Assembly: GCF_000515335.1 (NCBI RefSeq) | Contig: NZ_KI911563.1 | Span: 1,876,056-1,940,055, forward strand | Source: Cohnella panacarvi Gsoil 349 | Lineage (GTDB): Bacteria > Bacillota > Bacilli > Paenibacillales > Paenibacillaceae | Reading direction: 5' to 3' | DNA: 64,000 bases | Part shown: positions 1 through 9,879 of the stretch, one piece after another | Layout: each line of letters starts with the position of its first letter | Position numbering within the stretch: the first letter of the stretch is position 1 | Translations under genes and position numbers: made by a program | Notes under the pieces: generated by a model | Told to the model about the DNA's origin: nothing | The model's input: only the letters and a program-made list of their open reading frames with translations | Databases searched by the model: none

Positions 1-265
1 AATCTCCGAGCAGCTTCACGTCCGTGTGAACGACGTGATTCGGCTGAATGCCGGCGGTTTGCTCGAACCAGTAAGCGCTAAGCGTGTTGAGCACGCTGCC
101 TTTGCCCGGCACCGGCGGATCGAGCACGTAATCGAACGCGGAGATGCGGTCGGTGACGACGATGAGCAGATGCTCGCCCAGATCGTATAGCTCCCTGACT
201 TTCCCCTTGTGAATAAGCGGGGCTTTGACGAGCCCTTCGGCTGTCGCTAACGCTTGGATGGACAT
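1..265 (-). CDS. purC: Phosphoribosylaminoimidazole-succinocarboxamide synthase (N-terminal part, runs off the window)
   Basis: SAICAR synthetase joins aspartate to CAIR with ATP in de novo IMP synthesis. Only the first 88 residues are inside the window; the rest lies to the left. The reading starts [12 protein letters not shown] and holds the family motifs [10 protein letters not shown] (about residues 20-29) and [10 protein letters not shown] (about 35-44), followed by [12 protein letters not shown]. The start ATG at 265 lies 37 bp after the purB stop, so it is the fourth gene of the purE-K-B-C transcript. The identification is firm from the motifs; the C-terminal catalytic half cannot be judged. 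Confidence 0.95.
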   Translation of the reverse strand, partial: MSIQALATAEGLVKAPLIHKGKVRELYDLGEHLLIVVTDRISAFDYVLDPPVPGKGSVLNTLSAYWFEQTAGIQPNHVVHTDVKLLGD

Positions 266-302
266 GATGGCCTCCCCATGTTTGGCGCGATTCGTTCTAT
301 TG

Positions 303-1598
<1,296 letters not shown>

Positions 1599-1602
1599 TC
1601 GG

Positions 1603-2844
1603 TTAACCCCTCCAAATATCTGATTGGGATATCCACTCAAGCGCTGCCTCCACGTTCGGGGCGAGCACGTTGATATGGCCCATCTTGCGCATATGCTTCG
1701 CTTCGGCCTTGCCGTACAAATGCACTTTCGGCTCTACGCCGAGTTTATCCGCGACATCGTCGCGCTTCAACATCCATGCCGTCAGCGGCTCCGTATGCTC
1801 GCCGAGGATGTTCGCCATGACGACCGGCGTCAGAAGCGACGTGTCGCCCAGCGGCAAGTCGCAGATCGCGCGAACGTGCTGCTCGAACTGCGAAGTACGG
1901 CACGCTTCCATCGTGTAATGACCGGAGTTGTGCGGCCGCGGCGCAAGCTCGTTGACGTACAGCTTGCCGTCCTCGGTTACGAACATCTCGACCGCGATCA
2001 GTCCGACGACGCCGAGCGTCTCCGCGATCGAAACGGCAAGGCGTTCGGCCTCCGCAAGCACTTCCGTAGACTCGCGCGCCGGTACGATGGATAGGTGCAA
2101 AATATTGCGAACGTGAACGTTCTCTGCCGGAGGGAACGTCCGGACTTCACCGGACGGGCTTCTGGCCGCGATCACGGATATTTCCTTGTCGAAGCGGATA
2201 AACTGCTCCAGCACGAGCTCCGTGCCGGCATTCTTCGCTTCTTCCCATGCGGGAGCCAACTGATCTTCGCTCCGCAACACCCACTGGCCTTTGCCGTCGT
2301 AGCCGCCGGTCGCCGTCTTCAGCACCGCCGGAAGTCCGAGCCGGGCCGCCGCATCGCGCAGCGCCTCCAAGCTATCGATCTCCGCGTAGGGCGCTACCGT
2401 CGCGCCCGCAGCCTCGATGGCGCGCTTCTCGCGCAGCCGATGCTGCGTCGTATACAGCAGCTTGCTGCCTTGCGGCACGTAAGATTCCGCTTCCAGCATG
2501 GCAGCGACGTCCGCATCCACGTTCTCGAACTCGTACGTGATGACGTCCGAGCGCGCCGCCAGCTCCTTCGCCGCTTCCCTATCGTCATACTTGGCGATGA
2601 TCTGCGCAGCCGTCTGCCCGCACGGAGAATCCGGCGTCGGATCGAGCGTCACGAACTTGTAGCCGAGCCGATTGCCCGCGTGCGCGAGCATGCGCCCAAG
2701 CTGGCCTCCGCCGAGCACGCCGATCGTCGCGCCCGGCAGGATAGTCCGAGGAGACGCCTGAACCGGCACGCAGCCGTCGATTCCGCAAGCCGCGCCTTCC
2801 GCATCGCCTTCGAACAAGTTAACTAACTTGATCGGCTCGCTCAT
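1603..2844 (-). CDS. purK: 5-(carboxyamino)imidazole ribonucleotide synthase, ATPase subunit
   Basis: ATP-grasp enzyme making N5-CAIR from AIR and bicarbonate, the step before PurE. After a 37-residue N-terminal extension the Rossmann-like start [13 protein letters not shown] appears (about 41-53), followed by the ATP-grasp core ([13 protein letters not shown] near 180) and the ENVHVRN and [11 protein letters not shown] motifs. The extension has no obvious motif, but the ATG at 2844 has GGAG eight bases upstream and overlaps the purE stop by 4 bp (ATGA), so I keep it. At 413 aa it is slightly longer than typical PurK (about 380). Second gene of the pur transcript. Confidence 0.95.
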   Translation of the reverse strand: MSEPIKLVNLFEGDAEGAACGIDGCVPVQASPRTILPGATIGVLGGGQLGRMLAHAGNRLGYKFVTLDPTPDSPCGQTAAQIIAKYDDREAAKELAARSDVITYEFENVDADVAAMLEAESYVPQGSKLLYTTQHRLREKRAIEAAGATVAPYAEIDSLEALRDAAARLGLPAVLKTATGGYDGKGQWVLRSEDQLAPAWEEAKNAGTELVLEQFIRFDKEISVIAARSPSGEVRTFPPAENVHVRNILHLSIVPARESTEVLAEAERLAVSIAETLGVVGLIAVEMFVTEDGKLYVNELAPRPHNSGHYTMEACRTSQFEQHVRAICDLPLGDTSLLTPVVMANILGEHTEPLTAWMLKRDDVADKLGVEPKVHLYGKAEAKHMRKMGHINVLAPNVEAALEWISQSDIWRG

Positions 2845-3326
2845 GGCAATTCTCCGTTATCCAGCACTTCCTGCGTAATGCGCGCGCGGCGAGCAGCGAT
2901 CTTCGCTTGCACGCCCGCGTCGAAAGAACCGATCATCTGCGCGGCGAGAAGACCCGCGTTCGTCGCTCCAGCGGCGCCGATCGCCACCGTCGCGACCGGG
3001 ATGCCGCCCGGCATCTGCACGATCGATAACAACGAATCAAGCCCGTTCAACGCTTTCGATTGAACAGGCACGCCGATGACGGGCAATACGGTCTTGGAAG
3101 CGACCATGCCCGGAAGATGCGCCGCACCGCCCGCGCCTGCGATAATGACCTTCAAACCCCGCTCGGCTGCGGACTCCGCGTAGTCGAACATCAAGTCCGG
3201 CGTACGGTGAGCCGATACGACCTTCTTCTCGTATGGAATAGCCAATTCGTCCAGCACGTCGCAAGCTTTCTTCATCGTTTCCCAATCCGACGTACTTCCC
3301 ATGATGACACCGACAATCGCCGCCAT
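2841..3326 (-). CDS. purE: N5-carboxyaminoimidazole ribonucleotide mutase
   Basis: Converts N5-CAIR to CAIR in purine synthesis. The 161-residue class I PurE shows the MGSTSDW phosphate-binding loop at residues 9-15, the SAHRTP motif near 38-43 and [10 protein letters not shown] near 67-76. I start at the ATG at 3326 ([10 protein letters not shown]), which has GGAAGGGTGGAAGC just upstream; the longer frame from 3368 has no such support. First gene of the purE-K-B-C operon, about 35 bp after the riboswitch terminator. Confidence 0.97.
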   Translation of the reverse strand: MAAIVGVIMGSTSDWETMKKACDVLDELAIPYEKKVVSAHRTPDLMFDYAESAAERGLKVIIAGAGGAAHLPGMVASKTVLPVIGVPVQSKALNGLDSLLSIVQMPGGIPVATVAIGAAGATNAGLLAAQMIGSFDAGVQAKIAARRARITQEVLDNGELP

Positions 3327-3360
3327 GCTTCCACCCTTCCGCGATAACTCATAATTATGA

Positions 3361-3411
3361 ACAAACAAAAAGGCCGAAGGTTATACAGTCAGTATTCCCC
3401 AATCGGCCTTC
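3361..3411 (-). terminator. Riboswitch-controlled terminator before purE
   Basis: On the minus strand AAGGCCGA (3410-3403) and TCGGCCTT (3377-3370) form an 8-bp stem with a large loop, followed by TTTTTGTTTG. It sits between the guanine aptamer and the purE start, where a B. subtilis-type purine riboswitch places its terminator. A second strong hairpin lies between aptamer and terminator (about 3445-3480: AAAGCC/GGCTTT and CGGACC/GGTCCG, one bulge) and may take part in the switch. Confidence 0.8.
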
Positions 3412-3499
3412 GCTCTCTCTATGGTCATACGAAACGAGCGACGACAGCAGAAAGCCCGGACCATGTGGTCCGCGGCTTTCCGGGCGCTTCGTTAGACAT

Positions 3500-3572
3500 A
3501 TGCCGCGTAGTCCGGAAATTAGGGTTTCCGGGTAGAGACTTTTCGGGCCGATTCCCGACATTATACGCGCTT
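3500..3572 (-). promoter_or_regulatory. Guanine riboswitch aptamer of the pur operon
   Basis: Read on the minus strand, the conserved purine-aptamer core is present: TATAAT, then GTCTCTACC and CCGGACTACG. The P1 helix is CGCGTA pairing with TACGCG. The discriminator just before the closing helix is C (GACTA), which in this family selects guanine or hypoxanthine rather than adenine. By family knowledge ligand binding favours the terminator and shuts off purE-K-B-C when guanine is plentiful. Confidence 0.95.
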
Positions 3573-3619
3573 TTAAATTGCTGGCTGGCAGCAGTCATTT
3601 TACTATTGCAACGACTCTA

Positions 3620-3648
3620 ATTTTACTTCAGATCTGAGAGGATGTCAA
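3620..3648 (-). promoter_or_regulatory. Sigma-A promoter of the pur operon
   Basis: TTGACA at 3648-3643 and TAAAAT at 3625-3620 are separated by exactly 17 bp. The predicted transcription start falls about 40 bp before the aptamer. I saw no clear PurBox, but did not search exhaustively. Confidence 0.85.
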
Positions 3649-3737
3649 ACAAAGGCGAACGCTTTCGGTCATATGAAATATTAATGTTCGGATTTAGACA
3701 CAGCCTCGCGACATTGGATTGTCGACTCGCCTCGAAT

Positions 3738-3790
3738 GCGGAAAACCCCGCCTTTCCAGCCTAAGGGGCATGGAACGACGGGGTTACGTT
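3738..3790 (-). terminator. Terminator of the purine permease gene
   Basis: Minus-strand stem AACCCCG...CGGGGTT with an inner TTCCA/TGGAA pairing, followed by a short TTTTCC tail. It lies directly after the permease stop and separates it from the pur promoter. Confidence 0.8.
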
Positions 3791-3806
3791 GACGACAATA
3801 CCGGGT

Positions 3807-5198
3807 TTAGCCTTGCGAGCCGATGAACGCGTAGCGCGCGATGACCAAGATCGCGAGGATCCACATGAGCCAGTGGACTTTGTGCTCCTTGTTGCCGGCG
3901 AAGTTCGCCACCGTCGCAAGCAGCACGTAGGATACGATACCGAACGAGATGCCGTTGGCGATATTGTACGTGAACGGCATGAGCGCGATCGTCAGGAACG
4001 CAGGGATGCCTACCACGAAATCCGAGAAGTCGATTTCTTTAATCGATTGAATCATCAATACGCCGACGATGATCAGCGCGGCGCTCGTCGCCGAAGACGG
4101 AACCAGAAGCGCGAGCGGAGCGAGGAACAGCGCAAGCAGGAAGAATACGCCCGTCGTTACGGAAGTCAGACCGGAACGGCCGCCCTCCGCGATGCCGGCG
4201 CTGGACTCGACGTACGCCGTTACCGTGCTCGTACCGAGCATGGCGCCGCCGCTGACCGCTACCGCGTCTACGAACATCGCTTTGCCGACGCGTTTCTTGC
4301 CTTCTTCTTTGTTCTTGAAGAAGCCCGCGCGGTTAGCCGTACCTACCAGAGTGCCGAACGTATCGAACAGCTCGACGAACGTGAACGTCGCGATAGCCGT
4401 GAGCAAGCCGGTCGTGAGCAGATCGGCGAAGTCGAAGTCCCAGAAGTTCAACTGATCGAATTGCGGCGTCCAGTCGGCGCCCTTGAGCGAATCGATGTTC
4501 GTTACGTCGACGCCGGGGATCATGCCGATCAGCGTCGTAAGAACGATGCCGAACAGAATCGCGCCGCGAACTTTAAGCACCATCAGGACCGCGATGATCG
4601 CGAGGCCGACGAGCGTCAGCCATACGTTCGCGTTCTCCAAGCTGCCCATATGGAATACCGTGTCCGAGCCGCCAAGATCTTGGAAGCTGCCCGTGGATTG
4701 AACCCAGCCTTCGATGCTGACCGTCAGCACGCCGCTGTTCTTGAGGCCGATGATCGCGATGAACAAACCGATACCGACCGTGATCGCGTGCTTGAGGCTG
4801 TCCGGAATGGCCACGATCAGCATTTGGCGGATTTGAGTCAACGTCAGGATCAGGAAGATAATACCCGAGATGAATACCGCCGCAAGACCCATCGATGGGG
4901 AAATCGGATTATCCGTCGCCTGCGATGCGATAATCGTCGTCGCGAAGAACGCGTTCAGTCCCATGCCTGGCGCGACCGCCACGGGGAAGTTAACGAACAC
5001 GCCCATAGCAATCGTGAAAATACCGGCAGCGAGCGCCGTGGCGAGGAATACGCCGTACGGATCGAGAAGCCCTTCTCCTCCGAGAATCATCGGATTGACC
5101 GCCAAGATGTACGCCATCGTCATAAAAGTCGTTAAACCAGCCATGATTTCTGTGCGTACGTTAGAACCTAGTTCTTTCAGCTTAAAGAAACGTTCCAT
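3807..5198 (-). CDS. pbuG: Guanine/hypoxanthine permease, NCS2 family, AzgA/PbuG branch
   Basis: Membrane importer of hypoxanthine and guanine, feeding purine salvage. The 463-residue protein is almost wholly hydrophobic with about 12-14 membrane segments and starts MERFFKLKELG, followed by the branch signature GLTTFMTMAYILAVNP. The start at 5198 has GGGAG about ten bases upstream; a longer frame to 5261 would begin inside the terminator hairpin. The guanine riboswitch in its leader matches the known control of pbuG in B. subtilis and supports guanine/hypoxanthine over adenine as substrate. Single-gene transcript. Confidence 0.93.
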   Translation of the reverse strand: MERFFKLKELGSNVRTEIMAGLTTFMTMAYILAVNPMILGGEGLLDPYGVFLATALAAGIFTIAMGVFVNFPVAVAPGMGLNAFFATTIIASQATDNPISPSMGLAAVFISGIIFLILTLTQIRQMLIVAIPDSLKHAITVGIGLFIAIIGLKNSGVLTVSIEGWVQSTGSFQDLGGSDTVFHMGSLENANVWLTLVGLAIIAVLMVLKVRGAILFGIVLTTLIGMIPGVDVTNIDSLKGADWTPQFDQLNFWDFDFADLLTTGLLTAIATFTFVELFDTFGTLVGTANRAGFFKNKEEGKKRVGKAMFVDAVAVSGGAMLGTSTVTAYVESSAGIAEGGRSGLTSVTTGVFFLLALFLAPLALLVPSSATSAALIIVGVLMIQSIKEIDFSDFVVGIPAFLTIALMPFTYNIANGISFGIVSYVLLATVANFAGNKEHKVHWLMWILAILVIARYAFIGSQG

Positions 5199-5256
5199 AG
5201 TTTCGACAAGCTCTCCCTTCAATTTGCGAGTTGATGGTGAAAACCAAGGCATAACA

Positions 5257-5290
5257 TACAAAAAACCTAGAAGATCGTTCCTCTAGGTTC
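5257..5290 (-). terminator. Riboswitch-controlled terminator before the permease
   Basis: Minus-strand perfect stem AACCTAGA/TCTAGGTT with a 10-nt loop, followed by TTTTTTG. It lies between the guanine aptamer and the permease start and is the likely off-switch. Confidence 0.9.
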
Positions 5291-5352
5291 CGCACAACTG
5301 GGAAAAATCATACAAAAGGAGCGCGCGCAGCCCTTATGTACTCTTCTTCCAC

Positions 5353-5424
5353 TTCCCGTAGCCAGATCATTTGCGGTGACCTCGTAGAAACTTCCGGGCC
5401 GATTCCCGGAATTATACGAAAAGA
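5353..5424 (-). promoter_or_regulatory. Guanine riboswitch aptamer of the permease
   Basis: Minus-strand core: CGTATAATTCCGGG, then GTTTCTACG and CTGGCTACGGG. The closing helix pairs CGTA with TACG. The base before UA is C (GCTAC), the guanine-type discriminator. Same class as the aptamer before purE, so both transcripts should respond to the same ligand. Confidence 0.94.
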
Positions 5425-5449
5425 CATATTCAGTTGTTGATACACTCTC

Positions 5450-5478
5450 ATTCTAGGACCAAGTCCTTAGCCTGTCAA
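5450..5478 (-). promoter_or_regulatory. Sigma-A promoter of the permease
   Basis: TTGACA at 5478-5473 and TAGAAT at 5455-5450, spacer 17 bp. Just upstream (5496-5510) is the inverted repeat TGTAAACGCTTTACA, which resembles a catabolite-response (cre) element but has one departure from the consensus. Confidence 0.85.
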
Positions 5479-5617
5479 TGAAAATTTACGAATATTGTAA
5501 ACGCTTTACATGTAAAAACGTTCGGATTTTGTCGCCTATTCGCCATATTTCCCCTTTTTTCGCTACCGATGCGATTATAGCGTTGACTCCTCCCGAGAAA
5601 TCAACGCAATTAACAAT

Positions 5618-5662
5618 AAATGAGGATGGAGCAGAGGTTATTTCTGCGCCATCCTCATTTTG
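5618..5662 (-). terminator. Terminator of the decarboxylase-chemoreceptor transcript
   Basis: Long imperfect stem: AATGAGGATGG and GCAGA pair with TCTGC and CCATCCTCATT. On the minus strand it is followed by TATTG, on the plus strand by TTGTTTT, so it could act in both directions. It lies beyond the 51-bp array, so the array would be part of the 3' untranslated region of the upstream gene. Confidence 0.7.
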
Positions 5663-5723
5663 TTTTAGTCTATTGCCGTTTGATTCAACGGATTGCGTGC
5701 GAACGAAAGCGGTTAGCCATTTG

Positions 5724-6017
5724 CCTCGCAACGTTACTACAGCGCACCTCCGAGACAAACCCGGATTAGCGTTGCCTCGCAACGTTACTGCGGCACATCT
5801 CCGAGACAAACCCGGATTAGCGTTGTCTCGCAACGTTACTACAGCACACCTCCGGGACAGAGCCGGATTAGCGTTGTCTCGCAACGTTACTACAGCGCAC
5901 CTCCGGGACAGAGCCGGATTAGCGTTGCCTCGCAACGTTACTGCAGCGCACCTCCGGGACAGAGCCGGATTAGCGTTGTCTCGCAACGTTACTGCGGCGC
6001 ACCTCCGAGACAAAGCC
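5724..6017. repeat. Tandem array, 51-bp unit, about 5.7 copies
   Basis: Units begin at 5724, 5775, 5826, 5877, 5928 and 5979 (the last is partial). The core reads CTCGCAACGTTACTACAGCG then CACCTCCGRGACARA and CCGGATTAGCGTTG. Each junction makes a small hairpin CGTTG-YCTCG-CAACG, and TCTCG/CGAGA can pair within a unit. 51 bp is 17 codons, so frames stay open on both strands, but there is no ribosome site and I do not call it coding. It starts 7 bp after the chemoreceptor stop. The remaining part of this 825-bp gap holds the permease control region. Confidence 0.97.
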
Positions 6018-6023
6018 AGCCGG

Positions 6024-7766
6024 TTACAACTTGAACTTCGTAATGGAGCCTTGCAGCTCTGTCGACAGATTGGACAATTCGCCGATCGTGGCGGAGACCT
6101 CTTGAACGGCGGCGCTTTGCTGCTGAGCCGCCGCCGCCACCTCCTGGAAGCCCGCCGCCTGATCTTCCGTAATGCCGGAAATATTCTCCATGGCATCCGA
6201 GAGTTTGGCGAACGATTGTTTAAAACTGAACAACGTTTCCGACAACCGATCCGTGCGATTCGAATAATCGGAAATGCCTTCTTGGATTTGCTTGAAATTG
6301 TCATAAGTGCCGCTAATCGAATGATGCCCTTGATCCACCGCGCGATACCCTTCCGACACCCGGTCGATAACCTGTATGCTGTTCTCTTGGGTTCCCGTAA
6401 TCAGTTCGGCGATCGATTTCGCCGCATGGGAAGATTGCTCCGCCAGCTTTCTCACTTCGCCGGCGACGACGGCAAAGCCTTTCCCCTGTTCGCCGACCCT
6501 GGCAGCTTCAATCGCCGCGTTCAGCGCGAGCAAATTCGTTTGCTCCGAAATATCGGTGATCATATGGATAATCTCGCCGATTTCCTTGGATCGCTCCCCG
6601 AGCCTTTCGGCCGCTTCCCGGGAATGCAGCATGACGCTGCGCAGCACTTCGATCTGCTGCAACGTCTGCTCGACCAGTTGCTGCCCTTCTTCGGACCGAA
6701 GCTTGACCTTATGCGAAATTTCCTTCATCCCGTCTACCTCGGCCGAAACTCCTTCCAATTCGGAATCCATGCCGCCGATCGTCGAATTGCTGCCGGCGAT
6801 GCTGCCGACAACGTCGGTAATACCGTCCGACATCTTATTCATGGACAAGGCGATTTCCCCCGAGCTTTCGCTCGTTTCGCCCGCGGATTGATGCAACGTT
6901 CGGCTCGTTCCGGCAATCTGCTCGGAAGTGCTGGAAATTTGCGTGATCAAATCCCGGAGGTTGTCTCCCATTACCCGAAAAGACTGAGCCAGCTTGCCGA
7001 TTTCGTCTTGCCTATCCAGCTCGATGCGAGCTCGCAAATCTCCCGAAGACACTTTCTCGGTAACCTTCATCAACTCGCGCAACGGTTTCGTCACGATTCT
7101 GCTGATAAACAATGCGGTCAGCACTCCAACCACCAGCACAATCACCGTAATCGTGAAGGTTGTCCAAGAAATCTTCGACGAAGTTTCCGGGATCACGGAA
7201 GCTTCCAAGTCAATGCCAAGCAACGTATGGCTTTCGCCTTGCTTATTCTTGATCGGCAGGAAGATCGACTTGTGTATCCCGTATTCGTCCTTGTATATCC
7301 CGCTAATGATGGCTTTATCTCCTGCGAGCGCATCTTTCATTTCGGGGGTAAAAGGATACGGCGTCCCGAAATCGTCCGGCACGTCGGAAAGCACGTCGAT
7401 GCGCTCCTCTCCTCCGTTGTTCGACAGCATGTACACATTTTCCAAGCCGTGTTCTCTTTTCAACGTCTCCAGCGCTTCCTTAATTCGGACGTACTGCTCC
7501 GATGCCGCCGATTCGATAGGCGAATCGAAGCCCGGGATAGAAGCCACCTTCTGGTAGGCCATTTGAATATCGGAATTCAGACGAAGGTCGAATTGCTCCA
7601 GAAGCTTGCTAGTCAACTGCCGGTTAACGATCTGACTCGATCCCGCGAAAGCCCCGCATGTGAGAAGAGCCAGAAGGATAATGCTTACGATAATTTTGAC
7701 CGAAAGATGGTGGGTAAACCATTGCCCAATCCGTTTAGCGAATGTCCGATCTTGCAGTCCCGACAC
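6024..7766 (-). CDS. Methyl-accepting chemotaxis protein with one extracytoplasmic sensor domain
   Basis: Transmembrane chemoreceptor that signals through CheA/CheW. TM1 is at residues 21-42, a sensor region of about 155 residues (CACHE-like by size and the [11 protein letters not shown] and IYKDEYG stretches) at 45-200, TM2 at 201-222, HAMP at about 222-275, and the signalling domain with its conserved hairpin tip [20 protein letters not shown] at 408-427. I start at the GTG at 7766, which has AAAGGAGGG seven bases upstream. Its beginning overlaps the end of the decarboxylase gene by 32 bp, so the two are co-transcribed and probably co-translated. The ligand is not visible from sequence. Confidence 0.93.
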   Translation of the reverse strand: MSGLQDRTFAKRIGQWFTHHLSVKIIVSIILLALLTCGAFAGSSQIVNRQLTSKLLEQFDLRLNSDIQMAYQKVASIPGFDSPIESAASEQYVRIKEALETLKREHGLENVYMLSNNGGEERIDVLSDVPDDFGTPYPFTPEMKDALAGDKAIISGIYKDEYGIHKSIFLPIKNKQGESHTLLGIDLEASVIPETSSKISWTTFTITVIVLVVGVLTALFISRIVTKPLRELMKVTEKVSSGDLRARIELDRQDEIGKLAQSFRVMGDNLRDLITQISSTSEQIAGTSRTLHQSAGETSESSGEIALSMNKMSDGITDVVGSIAGSNSTIGGMDSELEGVSAEVDGMKEISHKVKLRSEEGQQLVEQTLQQIEVLRSVMLHSREAAERLGERSKEIGEIIHMITDISEQTNLLALNAAIEAARVGEQGKGFAVVAGEVRKLAEQSSHAAKSIAELITGTQENSIQVIDRVSEGYRAVDQGHHSISGTYDNFKQIQEGISDYSNRTDRLSETLFSFKQSFAKLSDAMENISGITEDQAAGFQEVAAAAQQQSAAVQEVSATIGELSNLSTELQGSITKFKL

Positions 7767-9438
7767 TAATCGTCCCTCCTTTGTCCATTTGCATATCGAA
7801 TCTTGCATACACGTCCGCTATCTTCTCTTGCAAGTAACGAACGATTTCGTTCACGTGCTCGACCTGCGTATAGGGCGATATGGCGAAAAATTTCGACGCA
7901 TATAGCACTGCATGGCCGTTGTCTTCCGTCTTAACGGTCAAATGCTTCTTCGTATCCCCGAAGAACATTCGATCGCGGTGCTGCCCAAGGAGTTCGAACA
8001 TCTTCTCGTTCAAATCGTTCGTCCTCCGTATTTCCTGCGAAGTACAACTGCCGGACAACTCCTCCCGGAACGACCGTCCGCCTTCGGGATAAAGACGGAA
8101 CAGCGTGATGATGCCGGGATTGTCCGGATTGACGATTACCGCTTCGGGAATCCTGGCGCCAATCTCCCTCCGGAAGGCCAGGTTCACGTCGACGAATTGG
8201 GCGAGCAACCTCCTGTAGCCTTCGACGCCGAATGCCAGCAGCGCGCTGTACATACTGATGGAACTGGCCATTCGGGAGCATTCCAGGGTATATCCGGTAT
8301 GATATTGACCGTAGCCGCGATGGCCGACGTACGGCGTTTCGTCCGGATCCAAATCCAGCAACCGCAAATCCTCGGCGTCTTGTACTAGGAATAGGCTCGT
8401 CAAGTAAGGAGTTTGGCCGAGCTTCTGGAAGTCGAAGCACAGAGAGTCCGCCAAGCCGAGATGCGCCATTTTTCTTTGTATCGTCTGTAACGCCTGCGCC
8501 GTATCCGACTGTAGAGAGAGCGGGTTGGCTGCGAAGTCGTAATCGTTGTAGAAGGCGAAGAACCCGCCGAGCGCGGAATCCGCATGAATATGCGGCCTTC
8601 TCAAATTGTAAGCCCGCGAAACCTCCTCCACGGCCTCGTAAATATCCTTGATGTTGTCGATGCCCATCGCGTCCGTCGTCCCGGTCGTCGCTACGATATA
8701 GACGGGAACGCCGCCTTCGTGGATCACGCGAGCCATTTGTCGGCGCAAATCCGCCACGTCCATCGAGCTGTCGGGAAGCGTTCGGATCTTGACCAAATTT
8801 CTCGTGCCGAGCCCTGTCGCTTCCATCGACTTGAACAAACTGTAGTGGGCTGCCTCGGAACAGAATGCGAACAACCGATCGGGCACTCCGTTAATTCTCG
8901 CGTCCGGGGCATGTTTGCTGATGGCGATTCGCAACCCGCTGAATATGGCCCCTTGCCCGCCCCACGACGTGTAACCCCCGCTTCGCAACGGATCGTAACC
9001 GGCCAGCTTGGACATCATTCCGATGACTTTCACTTCCGCCTCGGCTCCGGCCGGCCCGTAGACGTCCCACAGATTGTTGCCGTTCACCAAGAAGGCGGCG
9101 ATCATCCCGACGATGCCCGGAATGCTGGCCATCGGCAAGATGTTCGTCAGAAAATACTTCGTGTGATAAGGATGCGCGTGCAACAACTCGAGTAACTTTT
9201 CTCCCACTTCTTCCATGGGCACGCCTTGCTCGGGAATCTCGCTAGCTAGCAGCAGGTCGTTGTAGAATCTCGCGGAACGAAGTTTCGTCCCTTTCAAGTT
9301 GACGCTGTCCGGATCTTTCAAAGCATCCGTGCCTGCCAGTATTTGCCCGATCAGCTTCATCATTAGCTCTCGTTTTTCCGGATTTCCGTCATCGCTCGGA
9401 AACCACTGTCTAACGTCGGGCGCTATCCCACTCATCAT
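7735..9438 (-). CDS. PLP-dependent group II decarboxylase-like protein, substrate unknown
   Basis: About 567 residues with the hallmarks of PLP-dependent group II decarboxylases: CSEAAHYSLFKS (about 193-204), TTGTTDAMG (252-260), HIHADSALGG (283-292), and a lysine in DFQKLGQ (about 339) in the place of the Schiff-base lysine. The usual HVDAA and DPHK motifs are altered (HADSA, DFQK), so it belongs to a divergent branch and I would not name the amino acid. No signal peptide; cytoplasmic. Start: three in-frame ATGs stand close together; the third (9438) is six bases after AAAGG, which favours it over 9444. It is the first gene behind a c-di-GMP riboswitch and overlaps the chemoreceptor gene. 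Confidence 0.85.
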   Translation of the reverse strand: MMSGIAPDVRQWFPSDDGNPEKRELMMKLIGQILAGTDALKDPDSVNLKGTKLRSARFYNDLLLASEIPEQGVPMEEVGEKLLELLHAHPYHTKYFLTNILPMASIPGIVGMIAAFLVNGNNLWDVYGPAGAEAEVKVIGMMSKLAGYDPLRSGGYTSWGGQGAIFSGLRIAISKHAPDARINGVPDRLFAFCSEAAHYSLFKSMEATGLGTRNLVKIRTLPDSSMDVADLRRQMARVIHEGGVPVYIVATTGTTDAMGIDNIKDIYEAVEEVSRAYNLRRPHIHADSALGGFFAFYNDYDFAANPLSLQSDTAQALQTIQRKMAHLGLADSLCFDFQKLGQTPYLTSLFLVQDAEDLRLLDLDPDETPYVGHRGYGQYHTGYTLECSRMASSISMYSALLAFGVEGYRRLLAQFVDVNLAFRREIGARIPEAVIVNPDNPGIITLFRLYPEGGRSFREELSGSCTSQEIRRTNDLNEKMFELLGQHRDRMFFGDTKKHLTVKTEDNGHAVLYASKFFAISPYTQVEHVNEIVRYLQEKIADVYARFDMQMDKGGTISVGTARSDIR

Positions 9439-9504
9439 TCTCATCCTTTCTGTCGCGAATTGTATTTTTAATCGGCATTGTCTTCTGCATGGAAGTTAAG
9501 TCGT

Positions 9505-9572
9505 GTTGGCGACAGCCGGATTAAACGAGAGAAAGCGAGCAAAGGCGACCCGGCGCACCTCGGGGCAACAAA
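9505..9572. repeat. Diverged relative of the 51-bp repeat in the decarboxylase leader
   Basis: GACAGCCGGATTA (from 9511) and CGGCGCACCTCGGGGCAACA (from 9551) resemble GACAGAGCCGGATTAG and CGGCGCACCTCCGAGACAAA of the array at 5.7-6.0 kb, in the same order and with nearly the same spacing (about 40 bases). It sits between riboswitch and start codon. Similarity is by eye only. Confidence 0.5.
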
Positions 9573-9624
9573 AAAAGCGCCGTACGATTGACCTGCTAAA
9601 GGTAATGGTCCGCCACTTCTTGTG

Positions 9625-9708
9625 GGTGCAGCTGGCTGACATTTCTCTGAAACGGAAGTAGTCCCTTTAGCTTTGCGTCACTACCTTTCAGTAGTTTTGC
9701 CGAATTCG
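9625..9708 (-). promoter_or_regulatory. Cyclic di-GMP-I (GEMM) riboswitch aptamer
   Basis: On the minus strand the GEMM-I landmarks occur in order: GGCAAAA, a short helix CTAC-TGAAAG-GTAG with a GAAA-type loop, the invariant GACGCAAAGC, GGGACTA, and CAGCCAGCTGC. This matches known c-di-GMP-I aptamers closely. It lies 190 bp before the decarboxylase start. The aptamer segment GCTAAAGG (9671-9664) is exactly complementary to CCTTTAGC downstream (9602-9595), a plausible expression platform. A run of seven T follows at about 9580-9574, but I could not find a clean stem directly before it. The 440-bp gap between this operon and guaA is otherwise promoter, leader and guaA terminator. Confidence 0.92.
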
Positions 9709-9799
9709 AATATTCAGTTGTGAAGGAACGGAACGCATTCATGGCCATGAATTTTAGAGTGCTTCGAAATCCATAGATTTCCTTTTTTTCGACGAGATT

Positions 9800-9828
9800 A
9801 TCTTACAATTGTTTGGCGAATTAATCAA
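9800..9828 (-). promoter_or_regulatory. Promoter of the riboswitch-decarboxylase-chemoreceptor transcript
   Basis: TTGATT (9828-9823) and TAAGAT (9805-9800) with a 17-bp spacer, between the guaA terminator and the c-di-GMP aptamer. The match is moderate; the predicted RNA would contain the whole aptamer. Confidence 0.55.
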
Positions 9829-9834
9829 CAACTA

Positions 9835-9870
9835 TTAAAAAAGGTTCTCCCTTGACAGGGAGAACCTTGA
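9835..9870 (-). terminator. Terminator of guaA
   Basis: Minus-strand perfect stem AAGGTTCTCCC/GGGAGAACCTT with a 6-nt loop, ending in six T. It closes the bcp-guaA unit and isolates the next operon. Confidence 0.95.
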
Positions 9871-9879
9871 ACCTCTCGT

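Noticed and set aside
5478..6020. 51-bp array as a repeat protein (17-residue units)
   Set aside because: The frame is open only because 51 is divisible by 3. It has no start signal of its own and both strands are equally open.
9545..9600. Classic intrinsic terminator of the c-di-GMP riboswitch
   Set aside because: There is a run of seven T, but I could not find a stable stem directly before it. I therefore list only the alternative pairing.
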